From Merluccius polli (lineage: Eukaryota; Chordata; Actinopteri; Gadiformes; Merlucciidae): DNA of 64,000 nt. Positions 1-10,500 of this stretch are shown here, one piece after another. The notes beneath the pieces were generated by a model. That model was not told where the DNA came from. It did not search any database and saw nothing but the letters and a program-made list of their open reading frames with translations. The translations under genes and the position numbers were made by a program. The stretch covers positions 167,001 to 231,000 of the forward strand of contig JAOPHQ010005691.1 in the NCBI GenBank assembly GCA_030340625.1, written 5' to 3'. Each line of letters opens with the position of its first letter. The first letter of the stretch is position 1.

Positions 1-191
1 CCCAAGTGTACTTGACCTCAAGGTCACCCTCCAATTACACTACTTCCTGTTGGCTAGATCCTACCAAATGTATAATGTTAGTAGAGTTTAATGCCCGGAT
101 TCATATAAAAGACATCCCATGTCTCCATCTTATTCCAATGTCATTTTAGGCCCCTATTAATTGTGTGTTGTCTCTAGAGTCTGGGCTAGAG

Positions 192-240
192 CCACCAGAT
201 TGATCATCTTATGTCACATATAAGATGATCAATCTGGTGG
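192..240. repeat. Perfect 20-bp inverted repeat (hairpin)
   Basis: Bases 192-211 are the exact reverse complement of 221-240, with a 9-base loop. No ORF or recognised element explains it. It lies about 60 bp left of a truncated LTR and could be the core of a small palindromic element or a flank rearranged during insertion. Confidence 0.8.
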
Positions 241-302
241 TTGTAGTCAAACCAGAAGTGATTCTAATGGGTCATTCTGTGAGATCAGGTTTCAGTTCAG
301 TC

Positions 303-679
303 CCCGACACAGGATCGCTTTTAACTCACTTTATTTGTTTAGCTTTGGGTATTTATCTACGAAGCAAATGGAGAGGAATTGTAAAATTCACGCGCGTGGA
401 GCTCCCCCTTAGCTGGATATCTTAACAGATACGCTGCCTGGGGGTTTCTGGCTTCCCCCCGGATCTGTAGTTTGGTAGTACCTGGGCAGGCGTGGCCTCT
501 ATGACGCATACTATGCTCTGATTGGCTAGTGTTGAACGCCCGCCCCCAGTGTATTATGTGTGCTGCCATCTGGTGGCCAGGTGGGGTTAATACAACTTAT
601 ATATTTATTTCTATTCCTTTGTGGCTATGTGTAGATATTACAGCCTGTTGATACATATGTTATTATTTATTCTTAACAC
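303..679 (-). mobile_element. Truncated solo LTR, same family as the LTRs at 48313 and 55417
   Basis: Read on the minus strand this matches the LTR pair of the 7.5-kb retroelement. It begins TGTTAAGAATA (679), carries the same GC-rich core and CACGCGCGTG motif, and has the U5-side block ending near GCGATCCTGTGTCGG. The final bases of U5 are missing, so the copy is truncated at about 303. No internal region or second LTR is adjacent. Confidence 0.75.
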
Positions 680-1544
680 TGTGCAATCAACATTTACTTC
701 ATATTGATATGTTAAAGCAAAAAAGTTGTCTACAGGACCTTTAACAACCTTACCAGCAAATGTTGTCTAAAGTACAGCACAGACGTTAAAATGTAATTTT
801 TAACAAAAGCCATCTCCAATAAACAGATTTATACCTCAACATCTACCTGTGTCTTGTGTCGGAGGAGCCCAGCAAAAGCCACTGGCAGGAATCACTGCTA
901 CACTGGCGTCCAATGTGAGGCTTCTCAGGCCGGGAAGGGACATAGAAGGGCTGTCCAGACACCTCCCAGCACCAGCCCTTTCCCAACAGCAGCAACGGCC
1001 CAGTGGAGGAGAGGGGAGGCAGCGCAGCAACCGTCTGCTGCTAGCCACCCCCAGATCAGCACAAGGCCGCATGCTCCAGGAGATGGGGATCGTACCACAT
1101 TGCCCTGGTGCAGGGAGGCCTTACCGAGGAGGTTCCGAGGAGTTACCTCTGCAACCCAGCTGTCAAGCCAATGCAGCCAGCCCCTGCAACTGCCAGCCCA
1201 CAGACACCTCTGTCAGCCAAGGCAGTAGCCCCAGGCCTCCAGGATGGAGGACGAGGGGGGTTAGCGTGTGACACTGGAGGTGTAGAGGCAATGGGGTTTG
1301 GGAGTTGTTTTTATTTTTATTTTGGGTATGGCAGCCCTGTAAAGATTCCAAGTTTTTTGTAGGTATGGTAACTCTGTTGAGAGTCCAGTTTGTAATTTTG
1401 TTTCTGTTTTGTTTGGATGGGGTAGGCTTCGGCTGGGGTTCTCCCCAGCCTCAATTCGGTGTTGCGGGTATGTAGATTGTGTGGGGAGTGTGTGGTTAAT
1501 AGCTGGGTTACAGCCTCACCTGGCCCAAGTCAGACTGATTCTCT

Positions 1545-2164
1545 GTTTCTCAATCTGCGTACTTGTCCGTACTTGTGTTCTTGTGGACTTGTGAAACGTC
1601 ATCAGTCGCAGCCCAAGTACTGTTCCAATTCAAAGTCCGCATCTAGCCAAGTACAGTCCAAATGCCCGGATGTGTTCTTGCTCCGCCCATTTTATCGAGG
1701 ATGCATCGGGTGGTGACTTGTGTGGACTTGGGCAGCCAAGTATCCCAGAATGCATTTCGCGCACCAACCAGCTGCTCCTTTCATTCACCGACGTCCACAT
1801 CAACATAATCATAATTTTTCCCGCCACTAGCTTTTTATATGTAGGGCAGGCTACAGATATGTAGGCTACAGAACAATACAAATATTTATACATATTAATA
1901 TTTTTAAAATGAAAAGAGGCAGGGTTGTATTTTATATCATATTTCGTTTTATTGTAAATATACATTACAGTGAAAATAACCGGAGTAGATGTACAGTCAA
2001 GACGAGCTGAGATGGTGATGTCATCAAGTCCGCTGCTGTTCCAACTGCAGAATGACCGTACTGCGTCCTCCCGTCCTTGGAATTTTGTACTCCCGAATCG
2101 AACTTACCAAGTCCGAACTACCAAGTACGCAAGTCCGAACTTGGCGTACTTGGTATTGAGAAAC
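1545..2164. mobile_element. MITE, copy 1 (GTTTCTCAAT termini)
   Basis: The termini are inverted: GTTTCTCAAT at 1545 and ATTGAGAAAC ending at 2164, followed inward by repeats of the type GTACTTG/CAAGTAC. A second copy with the same ends and interior lies at 32732-33220. It splits the 3' LTR of copy A: LTR sequence stops at 1544 and resumes at 2165. I could not define a target-site duplication, so the superfamily is open. Confidence 0.8.
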
Positions 2165-2232
2165 GACTGGGTGGGGCTGCACACCTGTGGTGCATGAGTA
2201 ATCATGGCACCCAGGATAAACCAGCTATCACC

Positions 2233-2631
2233 TGTCGTGTATTCGTTGAGGAAGAAGGCTGCCGACAACAGGAAAACGCTTTAACTCACTTTATTTGTTT
2301 AGCTTTAGTTATATTAATCTACCAAACATATGGAGGGGTATTGTAAAAGTCACGCGCGTGGAGAGACCCCAAGCTTTGCATCCGTCCGAATGCGCTGCCT
2401 CGGGATTCTGATTCTAACCGGATGTTTCCGCCCGGATGGTCTCTGGGCAGGAGGCGTGGCCTCTATGACGCATAATGGCTAGTGTTGAGCGCCCGCCCCC
2501 AGTGTATTATGTTTGCCGCCATCATGTGGTCAGGTGGGGTAAATACAACTTGTATATTTATTTCTACTCCTTTGTGGCTATGTGTAGATATTACAGCCTG
2601 CTGATACATATGTTATTATTTATTCTCAACA
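2233..2631 (-). mobile_element. Solo LTR, nested in copy A
   Basis: On the minus strand it starts TGTTGAGAATA (2631) and ends near ACACGACA (2233), and it is collinear with the 392-bp LTRs at 48313 and 55417. It is flanked by a 4-bp duplication CACC (2229-2232 and 2632-2635). The intact copy at 48313-55808 also has a 4-bp duplication. It is presumably left by recombination between two LTRs. Confidence 0.85.
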
Positions 2632-2642
2632 CACCACACACA

Positions 2643-3134
2643 GGCTGTGTTCGGACTCGCATACAAACGTACTATTCATACTAAGTATGACGTCAAATTG
2701 AGTATGTAGTGCGGTCACACTGCATAGTATGGATGTTGTGTATGTGAGAAATGCCTGAATGTATACTAGATTAGCAAGAATTTCTGAGTATGTGGCGTGA
2801 GTTTACTGGACATACCTCAGTTCTCTGAAAACATTGGAGCCAATTTCTTAACAGGCGTCATTCAGATAAACTGACCACACATTGGAAATCTATAGGGTGA
2901 CTATCGAAATAATATTAAAACTCAATAAAGTGACATATAAACAGTCAAATTACAACAACTTTAAGCCTGCTTTCAAATCTCCGCCATCGCTGCCAGTTGG
3001 TGCGAAATGCATTCTGGAAAACTTGGCTGTAGCCTATACTTCAGTGTGAATCATTCATTTATTAGGCAGTATGCAGTACATACTCATTAAGTATGTAGTA
3101 GGCAGTACGTTAGTATGTGATTCCGAACACAGCC
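2643..3134. mobile_element. PIF/Harbinger-like MITE
   Basis: The terminal inverted repeats are GGCTGTGTTCGGA at 2643 and TCCGAACACAGCC ending at 3134, with GTATG-rich subterminal repeats. The 3-bp flanks are ACA on both sides, and a 3-bp duplication fits PIF/Harbinger. It sits in the remaining 3' LTR of copy A. Confidence 0.75.
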
Positions 3135-3220
3135 ACACTCGAGGGAGAGCCACTGTCATGGCAGCTTGTAACATCTGCTCGGCTTGCACCATCTTGCCAT
3201 CTCCAACAACGGAGTTATAC

Positions 3221-4639
3221 CTTAAAGGACCTATATGTAGGATTGCTCCCTCTCTGGCCAAAACTGTTATTGCAACCAGGTTGTAAATACTGTACAGCGT
3301 GGTACTCCCTCCCCCTCCCCCCCCAGAGTAGCGGTTGCCAGATTCCCCGTTCCCGGATTACTCAACACAACACTGCGTCTACTAGAAGGAGCAACCATGA
3401 CTTTACATACTGTTCTTTGCTTTTATTTAGGTAAAGAACATAGAATTGCCTCTGTGTATGAAGTGTGCTATACAAATACACTTGCCTTGCATAGATCCCT
3501 GATAATATTGACCAACTGCATCACCGTCACCGAGGCTTCATAGTAATTTGTCCGAATAGAGCAGCCCTCTCGGACACACACACATGCTGTTACCGCTGTT
3601 TTATTATCATCCACACTTCCAGACCATCACCGGGGCTTCATAGTAATGTGTCCGAATAGAGCAGCCCTCTCGGACACACACGCTGTTACCGCTGTTTTAT
3701 TAGCATCCACACTCCCACACCGTCACCAGGGCTTCATAGTAATGTGTCCGAATAGAGCAGCCCTGTCGGACACACACGCCAGCTCTGACCGCTGTTTTAT
3801 TATCATCCGCACTCCCACACCGTCACCGGGGCTTCATAGTAATGTGTCCGAATAGAGCAGCCCTCTCGGACACACACATGCTGTTACCGCTGTTTTATTA
3901 GCATCCACACTCCCACACCGTCACCAGGGCTTCATAGTAATGTGTCCGAATAGAGTAGCCCTGTCGGACACACACGCCAGCTCTGACCGCTGTTTTTATT
4001 ATCATCCACACTGCAGTCGGTGTGCAATAAATGGCCCCTCAATGGTGTGAAATCCTTACATACAGTCATTGAGCAAACGATACTGACTTCGTGAAAACGC
4101 CCATGAGGCAACGACGCAATGATTCGCTTCAAACATGTTTTTCTAGCAAAAACTGAATAATGGCAATGAGCCAAATATAATTCTAAAGATATACTGCAAT
4201 AGTTCACTCCAGTGGAAACATGGACCATTTTCATTACCCAACTAAAATATATTTGGTAGGCTAATAGTGCAATGTAAACATGTTCACGAATGTATTTAGT
4301 CACGTCAGACATTTCTGACCCGAAACATTTGTAGCTGCAGCCTTCCTTATACAGTAAATGGCTGCAGCTCAGCCTATCTGGCAACCCGGATGGCGACACA
4401 GTACTGACTTCGCGATTGGACGCTAGGCAGAAGGTGGAGCAACAGACCAAAACACAAAATGTAAACAAAACAGTTTTCCTGGTACAGAAATATTGCGTTT
4501 GAAATTAAATATTCTGGCTGGACTACTATTATGTCTGACAAAAATACTTGAAATTAACATGATTCCTCAATGTCTATTGACATATTAGGGTCATTTTATG
4601 ATTACTTTGAGTACATTTCTTACATATAGCTCCTTTAAG
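3221..4639. mobile_element. Non-autonomous element with CTTAAAGGA termini
   Basis: The left end CTTAAAGGACCTATATGTA and the reverse complement of the right end, CTTAAAGGAGCTATATGTA, form an imperfect terminal inverted repeat. Inside is a tandem array (3515-4015) and AT-rich sequence. The 178-codon minus-strand frame at 3932-4468 resembles nothing I know and overlaps the array, so I do not call it a gene. The insertion splits the 3' LTR of copy A, which resumes at 4640. Confidence 0.65.
3515..4015. repeat. Minisatellite of about 100 bp, five units
   Basis: Five units begin near 3523, 3625, 3721, 3822 and 3919. Each holds a GTCACC(A/G)GGGCTTCATAG block followed by GTGTCCGAATAGAG and CTCGGACAC, which can pair as a hairpin. 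Units differ at a few positions. Confidence 0.9.
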
Positions 4640-4756
4640 ATCTACCCATGTCTTGTGTAGGAGGGGCCCAGAAAGAATCACTGCTACAAAGTTACTCTTC
4701 CCAAAAAGCCATAATTCATACATATAATAATCGTGTTTGCAACTTCAACTTTTGAA

Positions 4757-5985
4757 GTTATTACTATAATAATAATAATAATAAAAATGTTATTTATATA
4801 GCGCTTTTCAAGACACCCAAAGACGCTTTACATAAGTACACATAACACAAAGAAAGGGGAGGAATACAGCAGAGACACAAGGAGAGTGGAGGAAAAAAAG
4901 CCATATCCCAGCCTGAAGTCCGGGGGGGGGGGGGGGGGGGGGGGGGACTACAGTTTGGGCACAGGAAAAAACCTCAGCAAACAGAGCAACACATCACAGG
5001 CTCAGGGTCAGAAGCGGCAGCCAATACGCGCCAGCGTTCTCTAACACACTGAAGACATAACAGGACACAGTACAGTAGACACGGACGCAGCGAGGACGTG
5101 GGATACACCTGGGGTAAGTGGCATCGTCCAGCCACTGAAAGTCAGTCTCAAAGTTCGCAAGGTCTTGGCGAGAACACAGCAGGTTGCCATGGAGACGGCC
5201 TTGATCAGGGCAGGGAATGTCAACAAATCACAGGTGCTTGTGGGAGAAGGGGAGGGTGAGGGAGAGAGAGCTCGTCGGAGTATCCTTCGGGAGGAAGACG
5301 TTGAACCAGCAGTGGCCTTGGCCAAGGCTACAGCTGATATGAGGGCCGAAAGTAGATAGGATTGGAATTTTTGGGTGAGGGGCGAATTTAAGCCTCTCGG
5401 TTCTGGTCCACAAAGCGATCCAGTTTCCGATGTAGAGCAGTGAGGTTTTCCGAGATCGAATCCAACCTATGGCTCAAGGCAATAGCCTGAGCACCAGCAG
5501 CTCTACCCATCGCATCAATCATGCCGGGCAGCCTAATGGGGCCTTTGATAGCTGTTGCCGTTTCCGTAATTTTCCGATACACCAGGGCAAAGCCCAATCC
5601 AATCAGCAAAAGACCTGTGATCATGGTTCCAAATAGGTAGATATCTTCGACGTCCTCAACGGAGAGAGCAGCCAGGCAAACCACACGCCACTTCTCCCAA
5701 GAGTCCAGGGAATAACCAGCTGCATAAGTTCCGTGAGGGCAGTCCGGCTCCTCCGAACCGGGTGACTTCGTCGAGAAAATGGTGTCAATTGCGCTGAGCG
5801 ACCAGTTGATCAAATCCATGGTTTTAGTTGAAAAGCAATCCGTAGGAGTCTCTCAGAGTAGAAGACAAAAGACTGGACAAGACGAGAGACGAGACGAGAG
5901 AAGCAGAGCAGGGAGAGATAAGGGGAGGAGAGGGAGCAAAATGCGACCGCCCTCGCCGAGAGCAAGAAAGAAGAAGAGACTGTAA
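4757..5985 (-). mobile_element. Minus-strand element with LINE-like 3' tail and a membrane-protein ORF
   Basis: On the minus strand the order is: a pyrimidine-rich leader (about 5985-5820), a 143-codon ORF (5819-5388), an untranslated stretch, then a tail with the AAAAGCGCTATATAAATAAC block common at the 3' ends of fish LINEs, ending in a TTA repeat (about 4770-4757). This order suggests a retrotransposed unit without a reverse transcriptase. A 26-base G run at 4922-4947 interrupts the 3' part. I found no target-site duplication, and the boundaries are approximate. Confidence 0.45.
5388..5819 (-). CDS. Uncharacterised single-pass membrane protein ORF, 143 aa
   Basis: I do not recognise this protein. 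The ATG at 5819 sits in a good context (AAAACCATGG). Residues 1-60 are polar to mixed with a few Cys. About residues 65-85 form one hydrophobic segment (FGTMITGLLLIGLGFALVY) followed by Arg-Lys, as in a single membrane span. The C-terminal 50 residues look like an amphipathic coiled coil with Leu/Ile heptads, around LSHRLDSISENLTALHRKLD. There is no signal peptide or catalytic motif. It lies 3' of mctp1 on the same strand and is linked to a LINE-like tail, so it may be the product of a non-autonomous retroelement rather than a host gene. The frame is intact. Confidence 0.5.
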   Translation of the reverse strand: MDLINWSLSAIDTIFSTKSPGSEEPDCPHGTYAAGYSLDSWEKWRVVCLAALSVEDVEDIYLFGTMITGLLLIGLGFALVYRKITETATAIKGPIRLPGMIDAMGRAAGAQAIALSHRLDSISENLTALHRKLDRFVDQNREA

Positions 5986-5998
5986 CTTAACTGTAGAA

Positions 5999-7456
5999 AA
6001 TGTAGAAATTATGAAAGTTAATTTAGCAGGTTTTATCAGGGCAAAGGGGTTTTTTTTTCAGTCCATGAGCTGAATAAAACAATGGAGATCGGAGTATGAA
6101 TAAATGTTTATAGATCAATGTACACTTGTATACAAATGTATACATTACAATAAAGTTAAAATGGCAACATACCATTTATGTAATAAAACAATCAGCAAAT
6201 CTGGAAAACAAAAGCAAAAATGATAATACAAATAAAATCACTGCCCGAATAAAGCTAAGAATCCTAGCGAGATAAATGTTTTGTCTGTTTCATTGTAATT
6301 CATTTAAGTACTGTGGGTGACACAGTTTGTCATAACTGCTAACAACAGCTAACTGATCTGAATTCAATACGCATGCAATCGATAGTTGAGACACACCAAC
6401 AGTAAACTCATTTAGTCATTCAGTAGATAAAGTGCTAGTGCACACTAGGTTTACAGACATGCACAGAACACAACTGGTTACATTTTGGAGTGCACGTCAT
6501 GCAAGAACCAGGCCTTTTTTACAGTAGGAGAAACACAGGCCGAATAAAGCTCACATTAATAATGGGTCCGCTCTATTAAGTTATGGCAGTGCACCAGTAT
6601 AGACACAACTAGTCAAGTAAATATACACTGACCATGCTAATGCTGCAAAAGACTTAAAATGACAGGAACAGGAAGTTACTGTACCCTACTATTGACGACC
6701 TGTGAATATGGTCTATTTGATCTGATGAAATATCAGCGGTAGGCACCATAGGCTTACGTCGACAGCCAAATGCAAAGAAAGACTACACTACATTACATTG
6801 ACACAGAGAAACATGGTTTATAATTGCATGTACAAAAATACAAATAATTGAATGGCTGTATATGAAATGATTAAGGCCCTATTTTACTACGTGGTGTTTG
6901 ATAAGCCTTTAGATTGATATTGCTAATCAAAGTCACACAGTAAAATAAGGGCCCTTTCAATGTAAATACCAAATAAACCTATAGATGGCAATAGAGGGGG
7001 CTTTTTCTTTTCTTCCATAGATCAACATTTGTTGTAAACATGTTAATACACTATTGTAAACAAACGGTTTGTGTAAACTAGACAAAAAACTGACATCTTT
7101 TTTTTAGTATTAGTATAAAGTTCCAGCAGTATTCTGGCCCTTATTCCAAGTCCATTGTGCAACAGGGAAATAATTGCATGGCATGTGTCAATCAACTATG
7201 AGCTTGGGAATGTATTCATTTGAATGTAGACAGTATAGTGGTAGATTAACTAGTGAGCGATTCATCACTAGACACATGCTTTCTGTAGGCATTCATAATA
7301 CTTCACAACTATTCCACAATAATCTTCATTATATCCATTCACTTTCAGGAATAAAAGGACAGCTTTTAAAATAAAAAAAGTAAAAACGAAAATTAAAAAA
7401 TAAATATTTTTGTACACCGTTTGTTACATTTTGGAGGCTAGTGTTTGTGTTTAAAG
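5999..7456 (-). other. Probable mctp1 3' UTR, no gene seen
   Basis: This AT-rich, apparently single-copy stretch lies directly downstream (minus strand) of the mctp1 stop codon. I see no terminal repeats, tandem arrays or convincing ORFs. No clear minus-strand AATAAA was found, so the UTR end is unknown. Confidence 0.4.
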
Positions 7457-7528
7457 CTAGCCAGGGTTGGTTCTTTTCCGTTTGTTAGGACTCTGTCCAG
7501 GGTCTACTTTCAGCTCCCGATATTGGAC
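7457..7528 (-). CDS. mctp1: mctp1 last coding exon
   Basis: An acceptor CAG precedes 7528. The 23 codons begin VQYRELK and end RTNPG, then TAG at 7459-7457. The basic, Pro-containing tail matches the extreme C-terminus of MCTP1-type proteins. The frame continues directly from the exon at 7617-7714. Confidence 0.9.
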   Translation of the reverse strand, partial: VQYRELKVDPGQSPNKRKRTNPG

Positions 7529-10500
7529 CTGCACCAAGTACATAGACAAGGATTATATTTCACTTTATATATGCAAATAATATAATATTTCATCTCTGTC
7601 ACACACACACACACACCACTTGGACATCCGACGGCACTCTGGAGAGGAAGTCCAGCAGCTCGTTGTTGTCGATCAAGTACGGGTTCCGCAACTTCTTAGT
7701 GAATTTGTTTACACCTAGGGGAAAAATAATAATGTCAACAAATAAATCCCCTGTATTTTTGTCCACAACTTCACAAACTCTGTACTGACGCAACGTGCGT
7801 TGATTCCAAAAAACGAAAGTGCTAAATGTTATTGCTTACATTTGTCTCTTCAGCAGAATTGGCACATAAGCCATGTTTTAGTGAAGCCAGGAGAGGGCAA
7901 CGATGGTTTAATAACCCAGACCGGCATGGTCCTTTAAGAACGCTATAACCGCCGAATGCCATTACCCCTGAATGGCTGCAGTCGTTTGGCTTCAGCAGCT
8001 TAAGAGTCTTCAACAGGGTTTTGGGAGGTACTGCAGGGGGTCCGCAAAATGTTTTCGATGTCCAACTAATTTTTGTGTAATTTGTTTTGGTAATATATTT
8101 TTAAATAATATTTTCTGGTTGCAACTGAAATTATTTGTCTGGTACACAGTAAACAATTGCTGTAAAAATACGTGGAATTGTGTACAGTAAAGTACCGTTC
8201 CTCTTAAATACGGTTGAATACTGTAAATGTTGATGCCTTTGAGGAACAATATATTAACAGCAAGTTACTGTTCAATCTTACGGTATAATACAGTATTTTT
8301 CTAGTGACTGTTGCTTGAGTCCAGAACTCATCTGAGCAAAATCCTGCTGCATCAAGTCAACTCATCGCCACTGGTGTAGTCCAGGGTATACGCGGGTATA
8401 CGACGTATACCCACTTATTTTTCAGTCAGCATTGCGTATACCCACTTCTAAATCCCCCCAGATGTGCACCATTCAGTAGTATCTGCAAGCCAAATTGCCC
8501 ACTTTTTCCCTAGGATGGTGAAGCCATGACCCACGCTACTCTGCCACTTATTGGCAGGCTCATTTCCACCAGGGACGTCTGCGTCGCGTTACGGCTGCGT
8601 CGCGGTCGCCGCTGCTGATCGCTGCCACTCTAGTCAATGAGAGCATTTCCACCGGGCGCTGCGTAACGTCTCAGCTGCGTCCCAGGAGCGTCACGCCGCA
8701 GCCGCAACGCTATCTTTACGTAGCGTTCTATTTTTTACGCGAGCCGCTGCTGAACCGCGTCAATTTCAACAGAGCAGATCGACCGGGCAGGAAGTGAAAC
8801 AGTAAAAGCCATAGAGCATCTGGTCAATTTTCAAAATAAAACCACCCTCCCGATCGAACATGGCCACAAATCGTTGTCGTTTATAACTGACTTTGTCTAT
8901 AGGCTACAGCACAACACATTAGGACATAACAACAATAAACAACACTAAACACAATTAAACCAGACAAAAAGGTAAACATTTACTATATAGCCTACCAACT
9001 CATGGTAGAAGCACACAAATCTATGAAAAACGACCAAATCAACAGCAAATCAACTTCTGACAGACAAAGCAACTGCAAATCAACTTCGGAAAGGCAAAGT
9101 AACCTTTTATTTGTTTGTTCTATATTGACATCTACAAATTATCGCGTGGTCTCCTGATTCTCGCGTGGTCTTGTAGTTCTTGCGTGATCCCGCGAATCCA
9201 GCCGCCTCGCAGCGCTACGCTGCCGTAACGCGTCCGGTGGAAATTGACGCAGGGCAGAGGACGCAGCCGTAACGCGACGCTCACGTCCCCGGTGGAAATC
9301 CGGTACTCGCTGCCTTTACTGATTAGATTGGTTAACTGTAGGCATGACGACGAATGAGCCAATCGGAGGGAGAGAAGGGCGGGTCATGCCGAGGTAAATA
9401 TTGCTAAAGACAAATTTACTTTTACAAGTTTACTTTAAATGATTTGCCTTTAGGATTTATAATATTAATAATAATCCGGTAAGATGAAGCCAAATGTCAT
9501 TGTTGTTTTGTTACATATTGTTTTGTTGAATAATTTGAATGATGATGTTCAATCATCATATGATATTTATATATATATTGATATTATATATATATACCTA
9601 TCTAACAAGATGATTGATGTGGAAGAGAATGATGTGCGTTTTTTTTAATCTAAGGTGAAATATGAACAAGGATGCATTGTCAAATTCAGATCTGAAGTAT
9701 TTTATTTAAATAAATGTTCAAAACATTACTGAAACACCATGTTTGCCTCATCTATATTTTACATTCATGCAGGCTGCCTGTGTGACCAGTAATACCTACA
9801 AACTGCTCCTGATCAAGTCATGTTAATTTTATAATAGTGGCACACTCTGGCCCATGCTATGTGTTGCAAATCAGCTGTTCAAAGACACAGTAGAAGAAAT
9901 TAAATGACTTGCCAAGTGAGAGAATAGGTGTCATTCCAGGAATAAGGAATATTTCACTCAAAATGCATAGTTGTCTCTCACTAGTCTGTGGGCCAGTACT
10001 GGTTTAGTAATTTCATAATCCTTCCTCCCTGAGATCAAGCAGCAGAAATTATGTGACAATGAGCAAATACTACTGACGGATTTTTGGGTAAACTAAATAG
10101 AGTAGTCTCACATGTCACTGTTTCTAAAACAGGGCGTTTTTCTGGGCTGCACCCCTGCCTACAAACACCGCACACACCGCACACCGCACTTCATCCTGCT
10201 CCAACAAGGTAATGGCGGTCTTATCAAAGTTAGCTTTACGCTGTTATGTAATTTTGTGTTGAGTTTACATCATATTGACTGTTATTTTTTTGTTTTGGCG
10301 AAATTACATAAGCCTTACAAAGTCACCGCAGTTTACTGCATGTTGCGGTAAACTCAACATGCGGTTAAAAGCTAGCATACTCCCCTTTAGCTGCTGAAAT
10401 CATCATATTGACTGTTATTTTTTTGTTTTGGCGAAATTACATAAGCCTTATAAAGTCACCGCAGTTTACCGCATGTTGTTTTGGCGAAATTACATAAGCC

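Larger units (their letters stand above)
811..4691 (+). mobile_element. Short LTR element, copy A (TRIM-like), with a heavily interrupted 3' LTR
   Basis: The 3' part of a 5' LTR (about 811-902, ending CACTGCTACA) is followed by a primer-binding-like site, CTGGCGTCCAATGTGAGG (903-920), and a GC-rich internal region to about 1477. The interior resembles copies B (33874-35226) and C (36199-37358). The 3' LTR starts near 1478 and can be followed in pieces: about 1478-1544, 2165-2232, 2632-2642, 3135-3220 and 4640-4691, the gaps being later insertions. The internal region encodes only short Pro/Gln-rich frames and no polymerase, so the family is non-autonomous. Both outer limits are approximate. 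Confidence 0.75.

Noticed and set aside
3932..4468. 178-codon minus-strand frame
   Set aside because: It overlaps the minisatellite and non-coding MITE sequence, shows no recognisable domain, and has composition like its surroundings.
5041..5325. 94-codon minus-strand frame downstream of the membrane-protein ORF
   Set aside because: Low-complexity Ser/Pro stretch, no motif, and probably the 3' untranslated part of the same unit.
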